Assembly: GCA_011523395.1 (NCBI GenBank)
Contig: WTGW01000083.1
Location: 1-51,138 of the forward strand
Reading direction: 5' to 3'
Length of the DNA: 51,138 bases
Source: Acidimicrobiia bacterium
Lineage (GTDB): Bacteria; Actinomycetota; Acidimicrobiia; Spongiisociales; Spongiisociaceae
In this document: positions 19,573 through 29,034 of the stretch, one piece after another
Layout of the letters: each line of letters opens with the position of its first letter
Position numbering within the stretch: the stretch's first letter is position 1
The notes under the pieces: generated by a model
What the model was told of the DNA's origin: nothing
Databases searched by the model: none
What the model saw: only the letters and a program-made list of their open reading frames with translations
Position numbers and translations under genes: made by a program

Positions 19573-20765
19573 CGGCCGCTCCGGCAGTCGTTCCACAGAC
19601 GCCCGAAGCGCTCGAGAGCCTCTGCCAGCTGATCCCTCGGCGCCAGGTAGGAGATCCGGATGTACTTGCGGGCTCCCTCGGCGAACACGTTGCCCGGTGA
19701 GAACAGGATCCCGTAGTCGACCGCCTTGTCGGCGAAGTCGACCGCGTCCAGCCCAGACCCGGAGATGTTGGCGAAGAAGTAGAAGCCGCCCTTGGGCTCG
19801 CCGTACGTGACGCCCAGCTCGTCGAAGGCTTCCCGCATCATCGCCCGGCGCAGGTGGTACTCCTCCATCATCTCGGCCATGAAGTCCTGCGGCCCTTCCA
19901 GCGCGGCGAGGGCGCCATGCTGGGAAGGCAGGGAGGTGGAGATGCTGAGCGAGTGGCGCGGCTCGGTGGCGGCCAGGATGTAGTCGGCCGGGCCCGCCAT
20001 GTAACCCACCCGGAAGCCGGTCATGCTGTAGGCCTTGGAGAACCCGTTGATGGTGATCGTCCGGTCCCACATGTCGGGCAGGGTGGCGAAGGAGATGTGT
20101 TCGAAGCCGTCGTACACCACCTTCTCGTAGAGCTCGTCGGAGATCACCACCAGGCCGGGATGGGCCCGCACCACGTCGGCGATCGCCGACAGTGTCTCGG
20201 CGGTGATCACCCCGGCGGTGGGATTGTTGGGGGTCACCAGCACCAGGAGCTTGGTGCGCTCGGTGATGGCCGCCTCGATGGCCTCGGGCTTGAGCTCGAA
20301 GTCCTCCTCCTCGACCGTATCGACATAGACGATGTGCCCGCCCGCCATGATGATGTTGGCCGGATAGGCCATGTAGTGGGGGGTGGCGAGGAGCACCTCG
20401 TCGCCGGGGTCGAGCAACGTCTGGAGGCTCACCGCCATCGACTCCTGCGCACCCGCCGTGACCAGTATCTCGGAAGCGGCGTCGTACTCGAGGTTGTTGT
20501 CCTCCTTGAACTTGCGGGCGATGGCCTCGCGTAGCTCGATCATCCCGCCCGGTGGTGTGTAACCGACATGCCCGGTGTCCAGACATCGCTTGGCGGCTTC
20601 GATTATGTGCGCAGGGGTCGGAATGTCCGGCTCCCCCCGCACCAGGCGGATTATGTCATCGCGGCCTTCCACCCTCCGCATGATCTGGAAGTAGGGCGAC
20701 TCGTGGCCACCCCGGATCCGCAGGGTGCGCTCCGCCAGCCTTTGTCTCAGTGTGCTCTGGCTCAT
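19569..20765 (-). CDS. Class I/II aminotransferase (aspartate aminotransferase-like)
   Basis: VTPNNPTAGV, SDELYEKVVYDGFEH, INGFSKAYSMTGFRVGY PLP-Lys motif. Confidence 0.9.
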   Translation of the reverse strand: MSQSTLRQRLAERTLRIRGGHESPYFQIMRRVEGRDDIIRLVRGEPDIPTPAHIIEAAKRCLDTGHVGYTPPGGMIELREAIARKFKEDNNLEYDAASEILVTAGAQESMAVSLQTLLDPGDEVLLATPHYMAYPANIIMAGGHIVYVDTVEEEDFELKPEAIEAAITERTKLLVLVTPNNPTAGVITAETLSAIADVVRAHPGLVVISDELYEKVVYDGFEHISFATLPDMWDRTITINGFSKAYSMTGFRVGYMAGPADYILAATEPRHSLSISTSLPSQHGALAALEGPQDFMAEMMEEYHLRRAMMREAFDELGVTYGEPKGGFYFFANISGSGLDAVDFADKAVDYGILFSPGNVFAEGARKYIRISYLAPRDQLAEALERFGRLWNDCRSGR

Positions 20766-20819
20766 AGGGACTCCATATCTGAGGCTATCGGTTAGTTCGG
20801 GAAAACGGGTGGGCGGTCC

Positions 20820-21752
20820 TCAGCCGCCCAACTCGGCGTAGCGGCGCATGCCTTCCTCGATCCCCATCGGGTTCCATCCCAACTCGGCACGGGCCTTGTC
20901 GCAGGAGATGGTGGTGGCCCGGTCGGGCGTGGCATCGACCAGCATGTCGGCGCTGGGATCCACCACCACGCCGAAAGAGGCCACCGCCGCGTCCAGCACG
21001 TCCTGGAACGGGATCGGGTCACCCGAGGAGAAGGCGAAGGCGCGGCTGTTCATGTCGCCGGAGAAGAAGCGATGGGCGCCCTCGGCCACGTCGTCCACGA
21101 AGACCCAGTCGCAGCGGTCTTCGGCCCCGATGACCCGCACCGGCACCCCGTCCAGGGCGGCGTCGGCCAGCTGCTTGGCCTGGGTGACGAACGGGCGGGT
21201 GTCGCGGAACTCCTCCGCAGGGCCGTACATGGACGTGGGGCGGATCGCACCGGCATCGAAGCCGAACATGTCGGCATACCGGAACAGCATGATCTCGGCG
21301 GCCAGCTTGGCCGACCCGTAGAGAGAGAAGCCCCCGTCCGCGTCCGCCTCGGTTAGCGTCTCCTCGTCGAACTGGTTATAGACACCCGCGGAGGAGATGA
21401 AGAGGAACTTGCCCATGTTCTGCTTACGGGCGAACTCGAACGCGTTGAGGGTGCCGATGAGGTTGACGTTCACCAGCTTGGAAGGGTCCTCCTTGGCCTC
21501 CTGGATGCTCGGCGTGAGGGCGGCGGCGTGGACGATGGCGTCCACTTCCCCGGTGACCTCGGTGGACCAGGCGGCCGGATCGGCCACATCCAGCACCACG
21601 TACTCGAGCCGGTCGCTCGGCGTGTCAGACCGGGGAACGAAATCGCCGGGCGGGAGGATGTCCGCCGCCACCACGTGCTCACCACCCAAGGCAAAAGCCC
21701 GGACCAGTGCCCGTCCGAAGAACCCGGCCGCGCCGGTGATCAATACTCTCAT
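20820..21752 (-). CDS. NAD-dependent epimerase/dehydratase family protein
   Basis: MRVLITGAAGFFGRALVRA; YGSAKLAAE active-site motif; start ATG 21752. Confidence 0.87.
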   Translation of the reverse strand: MRVLITGAAGFFGRALVRAFALGGEHVVAADILPPGDFVPRSDTPSDRLEYVVLDVADPAAWSTEVTGEVDAIVHAAALTPSIQEAKEDPSKLVNVNLIGTLNAFEFARKQNMGKFLFISSAGVYNQFDEETLTEADADGGFSLYGSAKLAAEIMLFRYADMFGFDAGAIRPTSMYGPAEEFRDTRPFVTQAKQLADAALDGVPVRVIGAEDRCDWVFVDDVAEGAHRFFSGDMNSRAFAFSSGDPIPFQDVLDAAVASFGVVVDPSADMLVDATPDRATTISCDKARAELGWNPMGIEEGMRRYAELGG

Positions 21753-22027
21753 CTCGACTTGCTGTTCCCTTCCCCCGCGCCCGCGCGCAGGCTCATCCAG
21801 TTGCTGTCGGTCTGCCACCGGGCTCGGGTGTCACTGCCAGTGAGCTCGGGCGGCCTGTCGATATTAGTGGTCACTGGTTGGACTCACCGCGGCGATCCGG
21901 GGATACGCCTCAAGGCATGTGGCGCCGGCGAGAGACGGCCTGCCAAGCCGGCCACCACGTAGGAAGCAGGCCGGACGATACGCCCGACCTGCTCCGGCAC
22001 TCGATCTGCTACTAGCCGCACCCAGAT

Positions 22028-23194
22028 CTAGGCGTCGAGAACTATCCATTCATCGGTCTGATCGACCATCCGGGTACCCCCGTCGGGACCGACCAGAACG
22101 TTGTCGGCGATGCTGATGCCACCCAACCGGGCACCTGTCTCGGGGTCCGAGAAACCGCCGATGGCCGGGTGGAGGTTGATCATCATGTTCTCTTCCATGA
22201 TGCGGCGCTTGCCGGGCACCCACGGGGGCTCCAGCGAGTCGATGCCGATCCCGTGAGCGGTGTAGGAGTTGGAGTCCCTGGCGTCGTACCCGTACTTGTC
22301 GTAGACACGATCGCGGGCGTCGAGGACGGTGTCGGAGTCCTCGCCCGCCTTCATAGCCTGCACACACGCCTCGAAGCTCTCGACCCGCATCTCCCAGAAG
22401 GCCTTCTGCTCGTCATTGGGCGGCTTGAAGCTGTACACACGGCGGACTTCCACCCAGTAGCCGAGCGGCCCGCCCCACTCGAGGTCGATGACCATCACAT
22501 CGTCCTTCTCGATCACGCCCCGGGTACCCGGGCTGAAGCAACTGAAGGGCGCACGTCCCATGAGGGCGATTCCCTCCATGCAGCCCAGCTGGCGGGCCAG
22601 ACGGTGGGCCTCGGAGAGGACGTCCACCTCCTGGACGCCCGGACGGATCTCCGCCTCGAGCGCGTTGAAGACCCGGCGCATGATGTTACCGGTCTCGATG
22701 GTCGAGTCGATCTCCTCTTGGCTCTTGATGGCCCGCACGTCGTCGAAGAGGTCGGTGGCGTCCACCCAGTTGGCGTTGGGAAGGGCGCTCTTCATGCTGT
22801 TGTAATCGGCCACCGAGGTGATGTCGGCCAGACCGACGATCCCGATCGTGCCGGTGGCGAGACCATGGTCGGAGAGGACCGCGCCAATCTCGGTACCGGC
22901 GTCGTCGGGCTGGCGGTAGTCGTTCAGCCACATGCCCTGCATGGCGTAGCCGGTGCCCCACAGCGGATCGACCACGAAGGTGGCCTCGCCCTTCATCGGC
23001 AGAACCACGAAGCCGCGGCCGGCCCACTGGAAGATGTCGCTCACGTACTGGACCCGCCCCCGCACGAACTCGTCGCCCCTGCTACAGATGACGAACGCAT
23101 CCATGCCGGCGCCGGCCATGGCCTCCCGGAGCACTGCGTAGCGGCGCGCGCGCTCGGCATCCGAGGTGATGTGGGTTACGGGTACGTGGGTCAT
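22028..23194 (-). CDS. M24-fold hydrolase with degenerate metal site (creatinase/Xaa-Pro dipeptidase-like)
   Basis: VIDLEWGGPLGYWVEVRRVY, AHGIGID, MINLHPAIG, SIADNVLV pattern of the M24 fold. Confidence 0.8.
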   Translation of the reverse strand: MTHVPVTHITSDAERARRYAVLREAMAGAGMDAFVICSRGDEFVRGRVQYVSDIFQWAGRGFVVLPMKGEATFVVDPLWGTGYAMQGMWLNDYRQPDDAGTEIGAVLSDHGLATGTIGIVGLADITSVADYNSMKSALPNANWVDATDLFDDVRAIKSQEEIDSTIETGNIMRRVFNALEAEIRPGVQEVDVLSEAHRLARQLGCMEGIALMGRAPFSCFSPGTRGVIEKDDVMVIDLEWGGPLGYWVEVRRVYSFKPPNDEQKAFWEMRVESFEACVQAMKAGEDSDTVLDARDRVYDKYGYDARDSNSYTAHGIGIDSLEPPWVPGKRRIMEENMMINLHPAIGGFSDPETGARLGGISIADNVLVGPDGGTRMVDQTDEWIVLDA

Positions 23195-23300
23195 GCTGAC
23201 GGGTCTCCTTAATCCTGACGGACTGACGGTCAGACTCTAGTTGGTGCTGAGACCCCCTCGCGTCGGCCCCACGCTCTGCCCATACGCGGAATTATTCTGT

Positions 23301-23327
23301 AATATCGTACGCGACGCGAACGATATT
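23301..23327. promoter_or_regulatory. Inverted repeat AATATCGT-N11-ACGATATT in an AT-rich intergenic gap
   Basis: Perfect 8-bp dyad between divergent genes, 18 bp before ATG 23345. Confidence 0.5.
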
Positions 23328-23344
23328 CCAGGAAGTACTGGACT

Positions 23345-24505
23345 ATGGGCCTGGTCAACCGACCTACTGACATACAGGAATTGCTCTCGGCTGTCGCCCG
23401 CGCCCCAGTTACCCTGTTGACGGGCCCGCGCCAGGCCGGAAAATCGACGTTGGCGCGCCAGGTCATCAAGTCCCCACCGTCAGCATTCTACGACCTGGAA
23501 GACCCCATCGACCGTGCGCGCCTCGCTGAGCCCAGGCTCGCCCTGCGTGATACCGGCAACACCATCGTGATCGACGAGGCTCAACGCATGCCGGACCTCT
23601 TTCCGATCCTTCGCGTCCTCGTGGACAAGAACCGGCGCCCCGGTCGGTTCTTAATTCTCGGCAGCGCTTCCCCCGACCTGGTCGGACTCGGATCGGAGTC
23701 CCTGGCGGGACGCATTACGTTCATGTCCATGTCAGGCTTCCGCCTCAGCGATGTCGGGGCCGAGAACATCGACGATCTCTGGCTGAGGGGTGGCCTGCCG
23801 CCCTCATACCTCGCCGACAACCAGGCCGACTCCAACCGCTGGCGAGACGACTACATCACCACCTTTCTGGAACGCGACCTGTCGAACCTCGGTTTCCGCC
23901 TTCCATCCACCATGATGCGCCGGTTCTGGACCATGCTGGCCCACTACCACGGGCAACGCTGGAATGCCGCCGAGATCGCCCAATCGATCGACGTGTCGGT
24001 CTCAGCGGTCCGGCGGTACATCGACGCACTCACCGACGCGCTGGTCGTGCGACAGCTGCCACCGTGGTTCGCCAACATCAAGAAGCGTCAGGTCAAGGCG
24101 CCCAAGGTCTACATCCGCGATTCGGGCCTGCTGCACCGCCTTCTCGGCATCGGCCGCATGCTCGACCTCGAGCGCCATCCCAAACTCGGCGCCGGCTGGG
24201 AGGGGATGGTGATCGAGCAGCTGCTCAACCGGTACCCGCATGGGTATCCGAGCTACTGGAGGACCTACGGGGGCGCCGAGTTGGACCTCCGCCTGGAGGC
24301 CGAGGGGAAGGTTCTCGGATTCGAGATCAAACGCACGGAGACGCCCTCCACCTCCAAGTCGATGCACATCGCTTCCGCGGATCTGAACCTCGATCATCTG
24401 GTGGTGGTCCATGCCGGCCGGCATCGCTTCCCGCTCGCTGAGCGGATCACGGCCATCGGCGCGGCAGAGTTGCTGACCGCGGAGGATCCGCTTCGGGACC
24501 TCTGA
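23345..24505 (+). CDS. AAA ATPase with DUF4143-type C-terminus
   Basis: [18 protein letters not shown] Walker [19 protein letters not shown] Walker [14 protein letters not shown]-terminus. Confidence 0.88.
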   Translation: MGLVNRPTDIQELLSAVARAPVTLLTGPRQAGKSTLARQVIKSPPSAFYDLEDPIDRARLAEPRLALRDTGNTIVIDEAQRMPDLFPILRVLVDKNRRPGRFLILGSASPDLVGLGSESLAGRITFMSMSGFRLSDVGAENIDDLWLRGGLPPSYLADNQADSNRWRDDYITTFLERDLSNLGFRLPSTMMRRFWTMLAHYHGQRWNAAEIAQSIDVSVSAVRRYIDALTDALVVRQLPPWFANIKKRQVKAPKVYIRDSGLLHRLLGIGRMLDLERHPKLGAGWEGMVIEQLLNRYPHGYPSYWRTYGGAELDLRLEAEGKVLGFEIKRTETPSTSKSMHIASADLNLDHLVVVHAGRHRFPLAERITAIGAAELLTAEDPLRDL

Positions 24506-24579
24506 CCAACCGGGTAACGGGCTACCGGGCCTGCTCGGAATCACACGACCGACGCCACGATAGAAGACAGCCTCGGTAC

Positions 24580-25110
24580 TTATCCATCGCCTGGTGTGCG
24601 GCATGCGTCGAACGATGCCATGGCGTAGCCCAGCAGGGTGTAGTAGCCGACCAGGATGCTCAGCTCGACCACGCCCTCGGTGCCGAGATGGGATTCGACG
24701 CGGGCGAACGTCGATGTGGACACGGATGACGCCGAGCAGAGCTCGCCGACCATGTCCAGGATGGCGGCCTCTCTCGGCGCCAGGTCCCCCACCTCCCCGT
24801 CGAGGTGGTAGATCGCCTCGGGACTGGTCCCTTCGCGGCGCGCCAGGTCCACGTGGGTGTCCCAGACGTAGTCGCAGCCGTGGGCCCGGCCGGTCGCCAG
24901 GATGGCCAACTCCCGGTCGGCGCCGTCCAGGCCCGACTCGAAGCGGACCACATGGCCGAGCCTTGCGATGTGCTCCGCCTGCTCGGGGGCATGCAGCAGC
25001 ACCTGGAAGGGCCTCACCAGCTCTCCCCTGCTCCCCACGATCCAGTCGAACAGCCGAGCCTGGCCCGGAGCGAGCCCATCCTTGCGGTCGATCAGCTCTA
25101 TTCGCGCCAT
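24580..25110 (-). CDS. Carboxymuconolactone decarboxylase family protein
   Basis: 176 aa; HVVRFESGLDGADRELAILATGRAHGCDYVWDTHVDLARREG. Confidence 0.8.
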   Translation of the reverse strand: MARIELIDRKDGLAPGQARLFDWIVGSRGELVRPFQVLLHAPEQAEHIARLGHVVRFESGLDGADRELAILATGRAHGCDYVWDTHVDLARREGTSPEAIYHLDGEVGDLAPREAAILDMVGELCSASSVSTSTFARVESHLGTEGVVELSILVGYYTLLGYAMASFDACRTPGDG

Positions 25111-25230
25111 CTTCCCTCCGTGCCCTCGGTCAAGCGATTGCCGGACCGACCGTAGCGCCCCTGACCGGCAGTCTCACGGCAGGCAACCGGCGGGTAGACT
25201 CGCCGCCGATGGACGGACCGAACCGCCAAG

Positions 25231-26064
25231 ATGGCCGCTGAACGCGATCAAGTCCGCATACTCCGGGATGAGGAGGATGCTCCGGAACTTCGCATAGTCG
25301 AGCACGGCGGCCGGGCCTGGGTGGTGGTCTGGCCGGGCCTGGACGCCCATCTGCGCTCCATACACCACATCTCACTGGAGCCGGGCGGGCGAACCGTCCA
25401 GTTGGAACACCCGATGGAGTCCGTCTACTACACCATGTCGGGAAGCGTGGCGGCGGCGGACAACTCCTTCGGCCGGCGCCTCGACGTCCCGACCGGGGCG
25501 ATGGCACATATCGGAGCCGACACGAAGTACGTGTTCGAGGCGGGCCCGGACGGCGCCGAACTGATCGGGGGTCCCTGTCCGGCCGACGAACGGCTCTATG
25601 CCCATCTCGAGTACGAGCGGCGCTCAACCCCACCACCACCTGCCGGCGGTAGCCGCCTCGCGGCTCGGGGTGTCCGCATCTTCCACCGCGACCAGCCGAC
25701 CGCCATCGTCCCGATGATCGCGAGAGATGCCCGCCTGATCGTGTGGGCCGGAGTCGGCGCGTACACGGCCAACATGAACTACGTGGACATGCAGGCCGGG
25801 GAGCGGAACAAGGAGCATGTACATGTCGAGTCCGAGGACACGATCTATATCCTCGACGGCAAGGGGAGCATCGAGGACCTGACCAACGACCTCCGGCTGG
25901 AGTTCGAGGCCGGGGACGTGGTTCACGTGCCGGTCGGGATCTGGCACGCAGTATCGGGAGACCGCGACGATCACGTGGAGAGCGTGGGGGGCCCGTGTCC
26001 GGCCGATTGGAACATGTTGCGGATAGCCGGCCTCATGCCGGACGGTCCACTGGGACGGGAGTAG
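25231..26064 (+). CDS. Bicupin protein
   Basis: Two cupin halves each ending in GGPCPAD; second half has EHVHVESEDTIYILDGKG metal motif. Confidence 0.75.
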   Translation: MAAERDQVRILRDEEDAPELRIVEHGGRAWVVVWPGLDAHLRSIHHISLEPGGRTVQLEHPMESVYYTMSGSVAAADNSFGRRLDVPTGAMAHIGADTKYVFEAGPDGAELIGGPCPADERLYAHLEYERRSTPPPPAGGSRLAARGVRIFHRDQPTAIVPMIARDARLIVWAGVGAYTANMNYVDMQAGERNKEHVHVESEDTIYILDGKGSIEDLTNDLRLEFEAGDVVHVPVGIWHAVSGDRDDHVESVGGPCPADWNMLRIAGLMPDGPLGRE

Positions 26065-26068
26065 CACA

Positions 26069-26923
26069 ATGGTCAACAAGGTCTCGATAGGTCTGGTGCA
26101 GATCGGGGGCGAGCCCCTGGCGGTCGAGGAGAACCGCGATCTCACGGTCCGATGGACGGAGCGCGCCTTCAACAAAGGGGCCGACATCGTGGTGCTGCCC
26201 GAGATGATCATCCACGGGTACGCCTTCGACTGGCGGGCGCTGGCCGAGACCGCCGAGCCGGTTGACGGGCCCACCGTCAAGCAGTGGACCTCCCTGGCGG
26301 CCGAGGCCAACGGCTACGTGGTGGGCGGCTTCTGCGAGCGGGACGGCGAATCGTTGTACAACTCGGCGGTGGCGGTCGGGCCGGACGGAACCATCCTCCA
26401 TTACCGCAAGACCCACCTGTTCGCCAACGAGAAGATCGCGTTCCACGACGGCGACCTCGGCTTCCCGGTGGCCCACACCCGGTTCGGGACTATCGGGTTG
26501 TGCGTCTGCTACGACCTCCGCTTTGTAGAGGTGGTACGGCTGATGGCCCTGAAGGGCGCCGACCTGATCTGCGTTCCGACCGCCTGGCTGCCCGGCTACG
26601 ACAAGGAACGCTGGGACCAGGACGGAATGTGTCCCCAGGGCAAGGGGGCGGTGCTCCAGGCCAACCTCTCCCAGGTCTACATCGCTTGCGCATCCCAGGC
26701 CGGCCGTCACGGGGAGTTCGACTTTCTCGGCTCGTCGATCCTGGTCGATCCCTACGGCAAGCTGGCGTCCGGGCCGTTACCCGGCTCGGAGGACGCCATC
26801 AGCGTCACCGAGGTCGACCTGGGCGCAGCCAAGCGAGCGCAGGTGCGGGGCGAGTTGATCGCTCCCCGCGCCGACCGCCGCACCGATCTCTACGGGATCT
26901 GGGAGAACGGTCTGAGGTACTAG
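26069..26923 (+). CDS. Carbon-nitrogen hydrolase (nitrilase / beta-ureidopropionase / N-carbamoylase-like)
   Basis: Glu-Lys-Cys triad: VVLPEMIIHGYAF, HYRKTHLF, GLCVCYDLRF. Confidence 0.88.
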   Translation: MVNKVSIGLVQIGGEPLAVEENRDLTVRWTERAFNKGADIVVLPEMIIHGYAFDWRALAETAEPVDGPTVKQWTSLAAEANGYVVGGFCERDGESLYNSAVAVGPDGTILHYRKTHLFANEKIAFHDGDLGFPVAHTRFGTIGLCVCYDLRFVEVVRLMALKGADLICVPTAWLPGYDKERWDQDGMCPQGKGAVLQANLSQVYIACASQAGRHGEFDFLGSSILVDPYGKLASGPLPGSEDAISVTEVDLGAAKRAQVRGELIAPRADRRTDLYGIWENGLRY

Positions 26924-26991
26924 TTCGTGTACCGGGCCCGTATTCCTGCCCCCTACCATCCGTCAGCAACCGATACCGGAGGTAAACCGAA

Positions 26992-27819
26992 ATGAAGCTC
27001 GTCGATCTCTCCCACCCGATCAACATCCACACTCCGGGTTGGGTCGGGTATCCCGGATCCAAGATCTATTACACCCAGACCCTGCAGACCAACCGGGTGG
27101 TGTCACAGAGGATCGAGTCTTCGCTGCACGTGGGAACGCACCTCGACGGCCCGATGCACATGGCCGACGGGGGCGGCGACATGGCCTCGCTCCCGCTCAC
27201 CAAGCTGATCCACGAAGGGGTGATCGTCGACGTGTCGGACGAGGTGAGCGACTGGAGCATCATCACCCCCGAGATGATCACCTCCAAGGTGGAGGTCAAG
27301 AAGGGCGACATCCTGATCATCCACACCGGCTATCACCGCTACTACGAGGGGAAGCCCGAGCAGGACCTGACCCGCTACTTCTGCATGCATCCGGGCGGCA
27401 CCAGGGAACTGGCCGAATGGATGCTGGAGAGGGAGCTGGCGTGGTGGGGAATCGACGCCGGCTCGGGAGATCACCCCATGAACACCACCATCCGCCACAT
27501 GCGGCCCGACCTGACCAGGCGCTTCGAGCAGAAGGTGGGCATGCCGGTGAGGGACTACTTCGGCGAGTACACCTACACCCACCATCGGAGTGGGCGGGAG
27601 ATCACCGAGGACCTGTTCCCCCTCCACTATCTCGCCTTCCCCAAGGGCTGTATCCACGCCGAGAACGTGGGCGGCGACATCGAGAAGGTGCTCAACCAGC
27701 GATGCATCATCGGCGCCTTCCCGTGGAAGTTCGAGGGTGGCGAGTCATGCCCGTGCCGCATCATCGCCTTCTTCGATGTCGGCGACCTGACCACCGAAGA
27801 GATGTTCCAGGCCGTCTGA
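26992..27819 (+). CDS. Cyclase family protein (kynurenine formamidase-like)
   Basis: Metal motif HVGTHLDGPMH (HxGTHxDxPxH); cggaggtaaaccgaaATG start. Confidence 0.86.
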   Translation: MKLVDLSHPINIHTPGWVGYPGSKIYYTQTLQTNRVVSQRIESSLHVGTHLDGPMHMADGGGDMASLPLTKLIHEGVIVDVSDEVSDWSIITPEMITSKVEVKKGDILIIHTGYHRYYEGKPEQDLTRYFCMHPGGTRELAEWMLERELAWWGIDAGSGDHPMNTTIRHMRPDLTRRFEQKVGMPVRDYFGEYTYTHHRSGREITEDLFPLHYLAFPKGCIHAENVGGDIEKVLNQRCIIGAFPWKFEGGESCPCRIIAFFDVGDLTTEEMFQAV

Positions 27820-27919
27820 TCCCCGGGCCGGACCGGGTAAGAACCTCCCTTCCCGGTCTCTCTTGCCGTCCGGATCGGGACTCCCTTCGGAAGATCTAAC
27901 CCCGGCTCCAGGTAATCGG

Positions 27920-28348
27920 CTAGATCGAAGCCTCGGCCTGGTCATCGGCCTCCACCAGCCCGCGCGCCTCCGAGCCCGGCGGTGCGAGGAGCCAGAGGAC
28001 GGTGAGCCCGTCGGGACCCGAGTGGGCCTGGTGCGGGAGGTTGGAAGGGGCGAGGAGGACCCCTCCGGGCTGCAGGGTGTGGGGGGTCCCGGCGATGTCC
28101 ATCCAGCCGCCGCCGGAGAGGACCACCGACACCTCCTCGGCTTCATGAGGGTGGGCAACGGTGGAGAAGTGCGGAGGCAGGCAGGAGGTACCCACCACGA
28201 CCTTGGAGGAATTACCCCGCTCCGGTGAAGCCTTGACGGCGGTCGCCCGACCTTCCACCAGCCTTCCATCGCCGGCGCCACCCTCCGCCAAGGCCCTCTC
28301 GATCTCCTCGGCCAGGTCGGAGAGCAGCCATCCTGTCGCTCCGGTCAT
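27920..28348 (-). CDS. Cupin domain protein
   Basis: TVAHPHEAEEVSVVLSGGGWMDIAG cupin motif; LQPGGVLLAPSNLPHQAH. Confidence 0.75.
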   Translation of the reverse strand: MTGATGWLLSDLAEEIERALAEGGAGDGRLVEGRATAVKASPERGNSSKVVVGTSCLPPHFSTVAHPHEAEEVSVVLSGGGWMDIAGTPHTLQPGGVLLAPSNLPHQAHSGPDGLTVLWLLAPPGSEARGLVEADDQAEASI

Positions 28349-28359
28349 GTTCAGGTGGC

Positions 28360-28737
28360 CTAGCGGTCGGCCGGCTGGGGACCCTGGCGTCGCCGGACTA
28401 AGTACATGAGGCCGATCAGGGGAACCACCGCGAACGTCAGCGGCAGCGACCAGTCTCCCCGCAACGTCCCCTGGCTTATCAGGACGGCCGCCACGATGTC
28501 ACCGGCGATGCTCACCGACAGCATCGCCAGAGTTATGCGCCGTATCAGCGGGCTGAGCCGCTCGGAGGACACCACCGCGTAGAGGAGCAGGGCGGCCGCC
28601 AGCGGGTGTACCGCGCCCAGGAGGAGGCGCTCCGGTGCGGATCCCCCGTCGGCGAAGTTCGCCACCAGGGCGATCAGGACCGACCAAGCGAGATGCAGCG
28701 AAGCCAGAATCACCATCACTATCCGGAATCCCATCAT
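28360..28737 (-). CDS. Small hypothetical membrane protein
   Basis: 125 aa, about four hydrophobic segments, basic C-terminus. Confidence 0.55.
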   Translation of the reverse strand: MMGFRIVMVILASLHLAWSVLIALVANFADGGSAPERLLLGAVHPLAAALLLYAVVSSERLSPLIRRITLAMLSVSIAGDIVAAVLISQGTLRGDWSLPLTFAVVPLIGLMYLVRRRQGPQPADR

Positions 28738-28847
28738 GCCTACCCGCCCCTGTTCTAGCGTCCGCCGAAAGATCAGCCAAGAGGAACACGGCGAGCCGCG
28801 CCGACCCGCTCTCGTCGCGTGTCGGCCCGTTCACCGGCTCAGGTCAA

Positions 28848-29030
28848 TTATGGCAACCGCGCAACGGTCTTGCCATGCCTAGTGATCACGATCTCCTCAC
28901 CGGTCTCGTTCACCTCATCCATGAACGCGTTGCTGAAAACGTCCCGTTTGGCACGATCACAGCCAGCAAAACCCCCGGTCAACGCGTAACAGGCCAACAT
29001 GTAGAGGTCCATCCCCGCCTTATTGAGCAC
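28848..29030 (-). pseudogene. Phd/YefM-type antitoxin remnant
   Basis: FMDEVNETGEEIVITRHGKTVARLP* resembles the Phd/YefM core; N-terminus unrelated, truncated right after ARLP, no toxin adjacent. Confidence 0.5.
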
Positions 29031-29034
29031 CCTC

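Noticed and set aside
22028-23194. DMSP lyase DddP
   Set aside because: Same M24 fold, but the metal-ligand pattern is eroded and there is no DMSP context; substrate not assignable.
23345-24505. Anti-phage defence system
   Set aside because: A lone DUF4143-type ATPase with no nuclease, methylase or partner genes; not enough to call defence.
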